In this document: positions 1 to 7,035 of the stretch, in pieces
Layout of the letters: the number at the start of each line of letters is the position of its first letter
Numbering within the stretch: position 1 is the stretch's first letter
NCBI GenBank assembly: GCA_041477005.1
Contig: JBGOUJ010000278.1
Coordinates: forward strand, 1 to 9,555
Length of the DNA stretch: 9,555 nucleotides
Origin: JBGOUJ01 sp041477005
GTDB lineage: Bacteria; Acidobacteriota; Terriglobia; Bryobacterales; JACQDG01
Direction: 5' to 3'
The notes under the pieces: generated by a model
Told to the model about the DNA's origin: nothing
Seen by the model: the letters and a program-made list of their open reading frames with translations, nothing else
The model's database searches: none
Program-made: the position numbers and the translations under genes

Positions 1-1572
1 ATACCTCCGGAAGAAACTATTCTGATTCCACTGCGGTCTTTCCGTACGGTTGGCGACCGCCTCAGCCACCGCCAGAACCACCCGGTTGAAATCGGCGGCG
101 GCCTGGAGATCGACCGGCTGCTGCACGTCGTCGGAAGGGGCGTGGTAGCGCTCGGTCAGCCACTTCTTGGCGATGGCCTCTTCCGGGGAGCCCTTCGCGT
201 AGCCGACTTTGAAGGCCAGCGCGGGAACGCCGCGGCGGATGAAGCTGTACTGATCGCTGCGAATGAAGACGTTGCGGTTCGGCTCCAGGTCGCCCTGCAC
301 GCGGATGCCGTGCGACTGGGCCACCGTGCGCACCTGATCGCCCAGGTCGGATTCCTCCAGGCCATAGACGGTGAGAAGCCGCAGCGGGAACAGCGGCAGG
401 AACATGTCCACGTTCAAGTTGGCCACGATGCTCTTCGCGTCGACCGTGGGCCGGTTGGCGAAATACTTCGACCCCAGCAGCCCCTTTTCCTCGCCTGTCA
501 CCGCGACAAAGAGCACCGAGCGGCGCAGGCGCTTCTTCGAGTCGTGCAGCATGCGGGCGAACTCCAGCAGCGAGGCTGTTCCCGAGGCATTGTCCATGGC
601 GCCGTTGTAGATGCTGTCGCCGTTGATCGGCCTCCCCACCCCGACGTGGTCGACGTGCGCCGACAGGACTACATATTCCTTCTCGAGCTTGGGATCCGTT
701 CCCGGCAGAAGCCCGGCGACGTTCTGCGATTCTACGTCGGCATATTCGACGCGCGTTTTCGCCCGGATCGCCGCCGGGAGGGCAAACCGGGGCAACGGCT
801 TGCCTGCGTCGGCCAGGGCGAGTAGCTCCTGGAACGAATGGCCGGCGCCGGCGAGGAATTTGTCGGCACGGGCCGGGTTGATCGTGATCGAGAGTTTCTT
901 GCCGGTCGTTTCGGTCAGTGACTCATCGGCCAGGCTCATCGCCGGCTGGAACCGGGACAGGGTCGAACGCGCCCACGGGATATCCATGCTGCGCGGGTTC
1001 GAGATCGAGAGCGTTGCGACCACCCCGGCGCGGTCCAGGGCTTTCCAGCGCTCGCCGGCCGATTGCGCGTGCGCCCGCAACGGGCCGGGAATGGAAGAAG
1101 GGCCGCCGCTGACGTAGACGACAGCCTTGCCCCGCAGGTCGAGGCCAGCCAGATCGTCAAAATTCTGCTCGGGAACCGTCAGCCCATAGCCCACAAACAC
1201 GAGCGGCGCTTCCACGGTGTCGGGAGGATCGGTTCGCACGCTGATGTTGGCGTCTTCCCCCAGGTCGATCGCTTCCGCCTTGCCGCCGCGCACGAGCGAG
1301 AGGCCCGATTGCTCTTCGACCAGACGGCGCGAGCGGAACTTCACGGGCTGGAAATAGCCTGAGGTTCCGGCGGGCTTCAGGCCCGAGCGCTCGAACTCTC
1401 CGGCCACATACTCGGCCGCTTTGCGATGGCCGGGGCTGCCGGTGTTGCGGCCTTCGAGCTTGTCATCCGCCAGGAACAGTATGTGGGACCACCACCGCCG
1501 GCCGTCGTCCTTCCCGTCGGCGGCAAAGAACAGAACAGGAACGGTCACCAGCCAAAGCGCCCGTTTCAGCAT
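1..1572 (-). CDS. Secreted M28-family zinc aminopeptidase with PA domain (3' end cut by window edge)
   Basis: Removes N-terminal residues from peptides using two zinc ions, probably in the periplasm or outside the cell. The 524 visible codons contain no stop, so the C-terminus lies beyond the left edge. The ATG at 1572 is followed by a short signal peptide (MLKRALWLVTVPVLFFAADG), which supports this start. A protease-associated (PA) domain begins near residue 125 (VFVGYGL). All five M28 metal or catalytic positions are visible: His306 in SAHVDHVG, Asp327 in NGAMDNASG (bridging ligand), Glu361-Glu362 in TGEEKGLLG (general base and ligand), Asp389 in NLNVDMF and His477 in RYHAPSDD. The usual GADDNASG reads GAMDNASG here, but the ligand Asp is kept. 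Divergent from the PfkB kinase gene. Family assignment is secure; the exact substrate is not known. Confidence 0.93.
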   Translation of the reverse strand, partial: MLKRALWLVTVPVLFFAADGKDDGRRWWSHILFLADDKLEGRNTGSPGHRKAAEYVAGEFERSGLKPAGTSGYFQPVKFRSRRLVEEQSGLSLVRGGKAEAIDLGEDANISVRTDPPDTVEAPLVFVGYGLTVPEQNFDDLAGLDLRGKAVVYVSGGPSSIPGPLRAHAQSAGERWKALDRAGVVATLSISNPRSMDIPWARSTLSRFQPAMSLADESLTETTGKKLSITINPARADKFLAGAGHSFQELLALADAGKPLPRFALPAAIRAKTRVEYADVESQNVAGLLPGTDPKLEKEYVVLSAHVDHVGVGRPINGDSIYNGAMDNASGTASLLEFARMLHDSKKRLRRSVLFVAVTGEEKGLLGSKYFANRPTVDAKSIVANLNVDMFLPLFPLRLLTVYGLEESDLGDQVRTVAQSHGIRVQGDLEPNRNVFIRSDQYSFIRRGVPALAFKVGYAKGSPEEAIAKKWLTERYHAPSDDVQQPVDLQAAADFNRVVLAVAEAVANRTERPQWNQNSFFRRY

Positions 1573-1594
1573 GCCCACAGTGTATAACAGGTCT
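1573..1594. promoter_or_regulatory. 22-bp divergent intergenic gap with shared TATA-like core
   Basis: Only 22 bases separate the ATG of the M28 peptidase from the ATG of the kinase, so both promoters must overlap the opposite coding regions or this gap. The gap holds TGTATAACA (1581-1589). Read on the plus strand, TATAAC (1583-1588) resembles a -10 box six bases before the kinase ATG. Read on the minus strand, TATACA ends eight bases before the peptidase ATG. Neither gene has a clear Shine-Dalgarno sequence here, which would fit leaderless transcripts. No matching -35 box was found, so this is a weak call. Confidence 0.3.
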
Positions 1595-2578
1595 ATGACT
1601 TTACCCGAAGGGGCTCTCCCCGAAGGGTCGTTCCCCGAAGGCGGCGTCTACTGCACCGGAAACATCGTTCTGGATATCCTGGTCCGGCCGCTCGAAGCCC
1701 TGCCGGAATGGGGCACGACAACCTGGGTCGATTCGATCGAGCAGCACTTGGGCGGCAACGGGGCCATCACCTCCTACGCTTTGGGCAAGCTGGGGGCTCC
1801 GGTCCGGCTGGCCGGCATGGTCGGCGACGACGCTTCCGGTGAGTACGTGCTGGGCCGGCTCGGCTCGGCCGGGGTGGACCTCTCCGAAGTGGGCGTAGCG
1901 CCGGGCGCGCAGACCGCTACCACTGTGGGGATCATCAACCAGGGCTGCGAGCGGCTGTTTCTGCACGTCCGGGGAGCCAGCGACCTGGTTGAACCCGACC
2001 AGTTCCGGTTCAATGCTGAGCGCCTGACGGGCTTTTCCTACTTTCATCTCGGCAGCCTGTTTCACCTGCCCCGCGTGCGCGCGGCCGGCCGGACGCTGCT
2101 CGAGCGGGCGCGGCAGGCGGGCCTGGTGACCTCGTTCGACACCATGTGGGACACCACCGGCCGGTGGATGGCCGACATCGGCCCTCTCTGCCCCCTGATC
2201 GATCTGCTCTTTGTGAACCAGGACGAAGCGCGGATGCTCGCCGGATCGGCCGAGCCGGCCGAAGTCGGACCGTTCTTTCGCCGCCACGGCGCCGGCATAG
2301 TGGTGTTGAAGATGGGCGCGAGCGGCTGCGCCGTCTCGGCGCCCGGCGAGGAGTTCGTGGCGCCGGCCTTCCCGGTGGAGGCGGTCGACTCGACCGGCGC
2401 GGGCGATTCGTTTTGCGCCGGATTTCTGGCCGCCCTGCGGCGGGGCTTCTCGCTGCGCGAGGCGGCGCGGCTTGCCAATGCTGTCGCCGCCCACTCGATC
2501 AGCCGGATCGGCGGGACCGAAGGGCTGGCCGACTTTGACCAGACGGTCGCCTGGATGGCGCGCGGGCGCACGACATGA
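1595..2578 (+). CDS. PfkB-family carbohydrate kinase
   Basis: ATP-dependent cytoplasmic kinase of the ribokinase/PfkB family, which phosphorylates a sugar or nucleoside; the substrate cannot be read from the sequence. The protein has 327 residues, normal for the family. PfkB signature 1 begins at GGNG (residues 53-56) and continues through KLGAPVRLAGMVGDDASG. The NxxE motif is N208-E211 (NQDE). Signature 2 is DSTGAGDSF (residues 265-273), with the anion-hole glycines and catalytic base Asp271. ATG 1595 was chosen because the family core starts soon after it (YCTGNIVLD). Upstream in-frame ATGs at 1421 and 1571 would run into the opposite peptidase gene, although 1571 cannot be fully excluded. 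The first 18 residues carry a PEG repeat and are not typical of the family. The stop overlaps an ATG (ATGA), but what follows is repeat DNA rather than a gene. Confidence 0.9.
   Translation: MTLPEGALPEGSFPEGGVYCTGNIVLDILVRPLEALPEWGTTTWVDSIEQHLGGNGAITSYALGKLGAPVRLAGMVGDDASGEYVLGRLGSAGVDLSEVGVAPGAQTATTVGIINQGCERLFLHVRGASDLVEPDQFRFNAERLTGFSYFHLGSLFHLPRVRAAGRTLLERARQAGLVTSFDTMWDTTGRWMADIGPLCPLIDLLFVNQDEARMLAGSAEPAEVGPFFRRHGAGIVVLKMGASGCAVSAPGEEFVAPAFPVEAVDSTGAGDSFCAGFLAALRRGFSLREAARLANAVAAHSISRIGGTEGLADFDQTVAWMARGRTT
1604..1648 (+). repeat. 15-bp tandem repeat, three copies, encoding (L/F)PEG(A/S/G)
   Basis: CCCGAAGG starts at 1604, 1619 and 1634, exactly 15 bases apart. The reading frame gives LPEGA-LPEGS-FPEGG at the extreme N-terminus of the kinase, before the first beta strand. 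It looks like a small in-frame duplication that adds a flexible tail. Confidence 0.75.
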
Positions 2579-2616
2579 AAGTGAGAAGCCGCCCGAATGC
2601 TTTGATCACCTACTCG

Positions 2617-2640
2617 TCCGAGCGTAGCCATACGCTCGGA
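2617..2640. repeat. Perfect 10-bp stem, 4-base loop hairpin
   Basis: TCCGAGCGTA (2617-2626) and TACGCTCGGA (2631-2640) are perfect reverse complements around the loop GCCA. The hairpin lies 39 bases after the kinase stop. It could end transcription or protect the mRNA 3' end, but no T-run follows, so a classical intrinsic terminator is not supported. It abuts the larger inverted repeat and may be part of the same element. Confidence 0.75.
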
Positions 2641-2727
2641 TTCCGAGCCGTGACCGTAAGGGAGCGGTCCTTCGAGGCGCCCAATCACCACTTGGACAAC
2701 CGCTCCCTGACGGTCGCGGCTCTGAAT
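2640..2727. repeat. REP/BIME-like inverted pair
   Basis: The 25-base arm 2645-2669 matches the reverse complement of 2698-2722 at 22 of 25 positions. A further ATTC match outside extends it to about 30 bases per arm, with 28 bases between the arms. The left arm also folds on itself: GACCG at 2652-2656 pairs with CGGTC at 2665-2669. Two self-folding units in opposite orientation is the layout of bacterial interspersed mosaic elements built from REP sequences. It lies between two plus-strand genes and could act as an mRNA 3'-end stabiliser or attenuator. An open frame across it is best read as repeat DNA, not a protein. Copies elsewhere in the genome are expected but cannot be seen here. Confidence 0.7.
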
Positions 2728-2794
2728 GTTTCGAGCGCCCACGGCGCGCGGGTGCGCTTGACCGATCCCGGCATGGGAACGGAATTGACAGATC

Positions 2795-2798
2795 GGAG
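2795..2798 (+). promoter_or_regulatory. Shine-Dalgarno site of oligopeptidase B
   Basis: GGAG with a six-base spacer to ATG 2805. It supports this start over the second in-frame ATG at 2811, although both would give nearly the same signal peptide. Confidence 0.65.
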
Positions 2799-2804
2799 AA
2801 TCGG

Positions 2805-4934
2805 ATGACCATGCACCATGCGCCCTGCTGCGCCGCATTGCCCGTTTTGCTGGGGATGATCTTGCTGGCGGTCCGGGTGAGCGCCGCGCCGCCGGCCGCC
2901 AAGATCGCGCCCAAGACCAGGACCCTGCACGGCGAGACCCGCACCGACGATTATTTCTGGCTGCGCGACCGGAACGACCCTGACACGATTCCTTACCTCG
3001 AGGCCGAGAACCGGTACACCGCAGCCATGATGAAGCACACCGAGGAGCTTCAGGCGAAGCTCTACCAGGAGATCTTGGGCCGGATCAAGGAAACCGACCT
3101 CTCCGTCCCCGAAAAGATCGATGACTATTACTACTACTCTCGGACCGAGGAAGGACTGCAATATCCCATCCTCTGCCGAAAGAAAGGCAGTCTGAACGGC
3201 GAAGAGGAAGTTCTGCTCGACGAAAATGCCCTGGCCGCCGGGCACAAGTACTTCCGCGTCGGCGCGAGCAAGCCCAGCCCCGACCACAAGCTCCTGGCCT
3301 ATTCCAGCGACACCGATGGCTCGGAAACTTACACGCTTTTCGTGAAAGACCTGCGTACCGGCCAGCTTCTCAAAGACCGGATCCCGAACACTTACTACGG
3401 CCTGGAGTGGGCCAACGACAACGCCACGCTGTTCTACACGACGCTCGATCCGGCCAAGCGGCCCTACCGGTTGCACCGGCACAAGCTCGGAACCGACCCC
3501 CAACAGGACGACCTGATCTATCAGGAAAACGATGAGATGTTCTACCTGCAGGTCTCCAAGACGAGGAGCCGGAGGTTCCTTCTGCTGAGCCTGGACAGCA
3601 AAACCACCTCCGAGGTTCGCTATCTCGAAGCCGACCGTCCGGCCGGCGAGTTCCGGATGATCCATCCGCGCCGGCAGGACATGGAGTACGCGGTCGAGCA
3701 CCACGGCGACCGGTTCTTCATCGTCACCAATGAGAACGCGAAGAACTTCAAGCTGATGGAAGCCCCGGTGGCCCGCCCCGCCAGGCAGAACTGGAAGGAG
3801 GTCATCCCCCACCGCGCCTCGGTGAAGCTCGATCGCGTCGATGCCTTTCAGAATCATCTGGTCATCCACGAGCGGGAGAACGGCCTGCGGAAAATCAGCG
3901 TGCGCAACATGACGAGCAACCTGGCGAATCAGGAGACGCACGCGGTGGAATTCCCGGAGCCTGTCTACACGGTGACCGGCGGAGGTAATCCGGAATTCAA
4001 CACGACCCTGTTCCGTTTCACCTACACGTCGCTGGTCACGCCGCGCTCCGTCTTCGATTACGACATGAACACTCGCCAGCGGGATCTGAAGAAGCAGTAC
4101 GAGGTTCTGGGCGGCTACGATCCGTCCCTCTACCAATCAGAAAGGATCTTCGCCAAGGCTTCCGATGGAAGCATGGTTCCGATATCGATGGTCTACCGGA
4201 AAGGAATGACCCACAGCGGCAAGAACCCGCTGCTTCTCTACGGCTACGGCTCCTACGGGGTCAGCACCGAGCCGGCTTTCTCCTCCGACCGGCTGAGCCT
4301 GCTCGACCGCGGCTTCGTTTACGCGATCGCCCACATCCGGGGCGGCGGCGAGATGGGCCGCCCCTGGTACGAGGACGGCAAGCTTCTAAGGAAGAAGAAC
4401 ACCTTCACCGATTTCATCGCCTGCGCCGAGCACCTGATCGCCCAAAAGTACACCGCGAGCGGCCGGCTGGCGATTTTTGGCGGCAGCGCGGGCGGCTTGC
4501 TGATGGGCGCGGTGACCAACATGCGGCCCGACCTGTTTCAGGTGGTTGTCGCCAAGGTGCCGTTCGTGGACGTGATCAACACCATGCTGGATGAATCCAT
4601 CCCGCTCACGGTGACCGAATTCGAGGAGTGGGGCAATCCCAAAGACAGGCAGTATTATGATTACATAAAGTCCTATTCGCCCTACGACAACGTTGAGGCC
4701 AAGGCCTACCCGAACCTGCTGGTTACGACCGGCCTGAACGATCCGCGGGTGGCTTACTGGGAGCCGGCCAAGTGGACGGCCAAGCTGCGGAAGCTGAAGA
4801 AGGATGACAACCGGCTGCTGCTCAAGACCAACCTGGGCGCCGGCCACGGCGGCGCCTCCGGCCGCTACGAGCGGCTGAAGGAGACCGCCTTCGAATACGC
4901 CTTCATCCTGGACCGGCTGGAGATCGGGAAGTGA
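2805..4934 (+). CDS. ptrB: Oligopeptidase B (S9A prolyl oligopeptidase family), exported
   Basis: Serine peptidase that cleaves small peptides after Arg or Lys. The 709 residues contain a seven-bladed beta-propeller (about 75-430) followed by an alpha/beta-hydrolase domain (about 450-709). The triad is Ser561 (GGSAGG), Asp646 (GLNDPRV) and His681 (GAGHGG). These sit at a constant offset of 29 from the E. coli enzyme's Ser532/Asp617/His652 as I recall its numbering. Glu605 and Glu607 in TEFEEWGNP match the two acidic residues that set basic P1 specificity in this family, so oligopeptidase B is preferred over prolyl oligopeptidase. Residues 1-27 look like a signal peptide (hydrophobic core PVLLGMILLAV, cleavage probably after VSA), although its start lacks Lys or Arg. 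Enterobacterial homologues are usually described as cytosolic, so export is notable. The REP-like gap suggests the gene may be transcribed separately from the kinase. Confidence 0.94.
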   Translation: MTMHHAPCCAALPVLLGMILLAVRVSAAPPAAKIAPKTRTLHGETRTDDYFWLRDRNDPDTIPYLEAENRYTAAMMKHTEELQAKLYQEILGRIKETDLSVPEKIDDYYYYSRTEEGLQYPILCRKKGSLNGEEEVLLDENALAAGHKYFRVGASKPSPDHKLLAYSSDTDGSETYTLFVKDLRTGQLLKDRIPNTYYGLEWANDNATLFYTTLDPAKRPYRLHRHKLGTDPQQDDLIYQENDEMFYLQVSKTRSRRFLLLSLDSKTTSEVRYLEADRPAGEFRMIHPRRQDMEYAVEHHGDRFFIVTNENAKNFKLMEAPVARPARQNWKEVIPHRASVKLDRVDAFQNHLVIHERENGLRKISVRNMTSNLANQETHAVEFPEPVYTVTGGGNPEFNTTLFRFTYTSLVTPRSVFDYDMNTRQRDLKKQYEVLGGYDPSLYQSERIFAKASDGSMVPISMVYRKGMTHSGKNPLLLYGYGSYGVSTEPAFSSDRLSLLDRGFVYAIAHIRGGGEMGRPWYEDGKLLRKKNTFTDFIACAEHLIAQKYTASGRLAIFGGSAGGLLMGAVTNMRPDLFQVVVAKVPFVDVINTMLDESIPLTVTEFEEWGNPKDRQYYDYIKSYSPYDNVEAKAYPNLLVTTGLNDPRVAYWEPAKWTAKLRKLKKDDNRLLLKTNLGAGHGGASGRYERLKETAFEYAFILDRLEIGK

Positions 4935-5352
4935 AGGTAGAAAACACCCTGGCCGCCACCGGCACTTGGGAGGGAGACGGCAGACCTTCGGCTTGCCGGC
5001 AAGACCAACTGCAAAGCGTTACGCCCAAACATGGCCGTTTCCCATTAGGCGGCGGCCGACCGGGTCATCCGTGAGCCCTCGCCCGCCCCAGCTTGGCCTG
5101 CAAGCCTCTGCCGCCAAGCCGTCACCGGCCCCTCTCTTCCGCTCAGCAACTTCGCGGTGAGGCACCCGCGTGCGGCGGCTAACGGCTCAGGCGCGGCCCG
5201 GTTTTGGCCGTCGCCTGCAGCGCTTCGTTAGACCAGTATGAGGTTCAGTCCAGGGGCAGACGGAACCCTTCGGTGGAAGGGCAACCGTAGCACTCGCCTG
5301 GCACTGACGGGTGTGTCTATGCCCTGGAGACCGAGCGGTTGCAGGAGTGCTT
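4935..5352. other. Gene-free intergenic region between convergent genes
   Basis: These 418 bases lie between the oligopeptidase B stop and the DUF1883-like stop. Frames on both strands are short, with no family resemblance and no good ribosome site. Visible structure: a 12-base perfect palindrome CTTGCCGGCAAG at 4992-5003; the attC-like site at 5177-5233; and a 7-base inverted repeat, GCAACCG at 5281-5287 and CGGTTGC at 5336-5342. No hairpin followed by a T-run was found for either converging transcript. Confidence 0.6.
5177..5233 (-). repeat. attC-like recombination site (site 1)
   Basis: Read on the minus strand, the site has R'' GTCTAAC (5227-5233, fits RYYYAAC), a 6-base spacer, L'' CTGCAGGCG (5212-5220), an inner stem, L' CGCCTGAG (5186-5193), a 2-base spacer and R' GTTAGCC (5177-5183, one mismatch to GTTRRRY). 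The plus (bottom) strand folds: CTAAC pairs with GTTAG; CAGGCG with CGCCTG; CT with AG, leaving C5218 bulged; and CGGCC (5194-5198) with GGCCG (5206-5210), leaving T5211 bulged, around a 7-base loop. The two bulges are seven positions apart, like the extrahelical T and G of integron attC sites, but the second is C rather than G. The total of 57 bases fits short attC sites. It follows the MFS/DUF1883 pair on the same strand. Confidence 0.55.
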
Positions 5353-5658
5353 CTACTGGAAGACTTCAATGCGCCCTCTGCTCGGCTCGGTATTGCCTTC
5401 CACGACTAGGTACCAGGTTCCAGGGTCGACTTTTACTGCTGCTTCCAAATCGCTCCTGCGACCCCAGGCAGCCGTGTATGAATGCGCCTCTTTTCCCCTT
5501 TCGTATTCGGCCCGGTCCTCACTGTCGAGGAGCAGCAAGGTCACAGGGGCCGTAGCGATCATTCGGACGTGCAAGGTCGCGGGACGCGCGACGGTGAATC
5601 TGAATAGCTCATATTGACTCGGAGTGATTCGGAAATCTCGGACTGAGGCTTCTCTCAT
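5353..5658 (-). CDS. Small DUF1883/GOLD-like beta-sandwich protein
   Basis: A 101-residue protein with no signal peptide and no membrane segment. Most of it reads as alternating beta strands. VTLLLLDSEDRAEYERG followed by PGTWYLVVEGN and a closing RIEVF strand resembles DUF1883 and the GOLD-type sandwich, in which a VxLLD..Y..G strand pair is followed by a G-x-W/Y-x-V-V edge strand. No catalytic residues are evident and the function is unknown. Its ATG overlaps the stop of the MFS gene (shared ATGA, 5655-5658). GGGAG at 5666-5670 lies seven bases upstream, so the two are translationally coupled and probably work together, for example as a cytoplasmic accessory or ligand-binding partner (inference). 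Resemblance judged by eye. Confidence 0.75.
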   Translation of the reverse strand: MREASVRDFRITPSQYELFRFTVARPATLHVRMIATAPVTLLLLDSEDRAEYERGKEAHSYTAAWGRRSDLEAAVKVDPGTWYLVVEGNTEPSRGRIEVFQ

Positions 5659-6986
5659 TGTGCGGCTCCCGGCGGTACTTGGGCCGGCTTCTCATGCGAG
5701 CTCCTGGGAGTACACAGGATCAGCAGCCCTCCGGCAAGTGCTGAGACCATCATAAGGCCGAGCCCGGACGAAAAAGATCCCGTTCGCGTGTTCAGGTAAC
5801 CGAACAGGTAAGGGCCGGCAAAACCTGCAACGCTGCCAACAGCGTTGATCATTCCCACTGCGGCAGCCGCGGCCGACTGTCCCAGGATTTCGGTCGGGAT
5901 CGCCCAGAACGTCGGGAGATAGGCAAACGCCATGCATGCCATGGTAAACAAAACGACTGAGAGTGGGATGGAGCGGGGTTGGCTGATGAGGCCGGCCAAT
6001 CCAGTTGCCGCGATAAACAGTGGGATCGCGGAGTGCCAGCGTCTTTCGCGGCCCTTGTCGGAATGCCATCCGTTGACCTGCATCGCGAGGAAGGTCGCGA
6101 GGTACGGCGCGGCGCCGAGCAGGCCGACACGCACGTCCGAAAGTCCTGACTGGCGTTTCAGCATGGTCGGGAACCAGAAGGCAAAGCTGTAAAGCACGAA
6201 ATAATTGAGAAAGGTTAGCGAGGCCAGCAACAGAATGGTTCGAGACCTAAGCGCCTGCCACACTGTAATCGCTTGCGCACCGACAGGCTTTTCCTGCCGC
6301 AGCTTTTGTTCAATCCATCGCCTCTGGGCGGGAGCCAGCCAAGAGGCTTCGCCCGGCCGATCCGTCAAGAAGAAAAAGGCAACGGCGCCCAACAGGATTG
6401 CCGGCATGCTTTCCAAAAAAAACAGCCAGCGCCAACCCTCCACGGCAAGCCACTTGTGACCCAGAATCCAGCCAGCGAACGGCGATCCAATAACGAAAGA
6501 CAGCGGAATGGCGCCCATGAAATTACCGGTCGCTTTGGCGCGGTCCTCCCGAATGAACCAGTGGCTCAGATAGACAATGACCCCCGGGAAAAAACCGGCT
6601 TCCGCCGCGCCTAACACAAAGCGCGCCAGGTAGAGTTGACCTGGAGTGTGAACCAGCGCCGTGAGCGCAGTCAGCGATCCCCACGCGATCATGGTGGCGG
6701 AGATCATCCGGCGGGCGCTCCAGCGCTCGACCAGGAGCGCGCCGGGGATCTGCAACGCCACATAGCTGATGAAGAAGACGCCCGCGCCCAGACCAAACAC
6801 CCGGTCGCTGAATCCCAGGTCGCGAGACATGCCGAGCGCGGCGTAGGCCAGATTGGTGCGGTCAAGATAATTGGTGATGTAAAGGATGAAAAGAAAAGGA
6901 AGCAGCCGCACCGCGATGTGGCGCCGCGTGCGGTCAGAAACCTCAACCGCAGGAGGCGCGCTCGCGCGTGAGGGATCTACAGCCAC
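5655..6986 (-). CDS. MFS transporter, anion:cation symporter (ACS) type
   Basis: Inner-membrane secondary transporter of 443 residues, expected to take up an organic anion such as a sugar acid or dicarboxylate with a cation. The N-terminal cytoplasmic tail (about 25 residues) is followed by about 12 hydrophobic segments. Family marks are NYLDRTNLAYAALGM after the first segment, a motif-A-like loop LLVERWSARRM between segments 2 and 3, RFVLGAAEAGFFPGVIVYLSHWF around segments 4-5, and the second-half loop GWHSDKGRERRWH. These are typical of the ACS family (tartrate, phthalate, hexuronate and galactonate carriers). The substrate cannot be decided. The start is GTG 6986: an in-frame TGA directly precedes it, so no earlier start exists, and GGGAG lies nine bases upstream. 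It overlaps the DUF1883-like gene by four bases. Confidence 0.9.
   Translation of the reverse strand: MAVDPSRASAPPAVEVSDRTRRHIAVRLLPFLFILYITNYLDRTNLAYAALGMSRDLGFSDRVFGLGAGVFFISYVALQIPGALLVERWSARRMISATMIAWGSLTALTALVHTPGQLYLARFVLGAAEAGFFPGVIVYLSHWFIREDRAKATGNFMGAIPLSFVIGSPFAGWILGHKWLAVEGWRWLFFLESMPAILLGAVAFFFLTDRPGEASWLAPAQRRWIEQKLRQEKPVGAQAITVWQALRSRTILLLASLTFLNYFVLYSFAFWFPTMLKRQSGLSDVRVGLLGAAPYLATFLAMQVNGWHSDKGRERRWHSAIPLFIAATGLAGLISQPRSIPLSVVLFTMACMAFAYLPTFWAIPTEILGQSAAAAAVGMINAVGSVAGFAGPYLFGYLNTRTGSFSSGLGLMMVSALAGGLLILCTPRSSHEKPAQVPPGAAQ
5666..5670 (-). promoter_or_regulatory. Shine-Dalgarno site of the DUF1883-like gene, inside the MFS gene
   Basis: GGGAG on the minus strand with a seven-base spacer to ATG 5658. 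It lies within the last codons of the transporter gene and fixes the ATGA-overlap start. Confidence 0.65.
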
Positions 6987-6995
6987 TCAGTATTT

Positions 6996-7000
6996 CTCCC
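6996..7000 (-). promoter_or_regulatory. Shine-Dalgarno site of the MFS gene
   Basis: GGGAG on the minus strand with a nine-base spacer to GTG 6986. It decides the unusual GTG start, which directly follows an in-frame TGA. Confidence 0.6.
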
Positions 7001-7035
7001 GGAATTTCCATTAGCCTTTCTACACCCGACCAGGC

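Noticed and set aside
142..825. Plus-strand frame opposite the M28 peptidase
   Set aside because: The minus-strand frame carries all M28 zinc-site motifs across the same bases, so the plus frame is a shadow.
2758..2790. TTGACC and TTGACA as -35 boxes for ptrB
   Set aside because: No acceptable -10 box lies at 16-18 bases; for TTGACA it would fall inside the coding region.
2575..2808. Plus-strand open frame overlapping the kinase stop (ATGA) and running to the ptrB start
   Set aside because: Most of it is the hairpin and the REP-like inverted repeat. The translation has no family resemblance, and the reverse strand is equally open.
2685..4136. Long (483-codon) minus-strand frame opposite ptrB
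   Set aside because: It is the antisense shadow of a gene with clear family motifs. GC-rich codon bias keeps the opposite frame open, and no domain is recognisable.
5024..5080. Possible third attC-like site or terminator around GCGTTACGCCC and CATTAGGCGG
   Set aside because: Only short pairs form (CGCC/GGCG and AAAC/GTTT). The core box breaks the GTTRRRY pattern and no L-box pairing with a bulged T was found.
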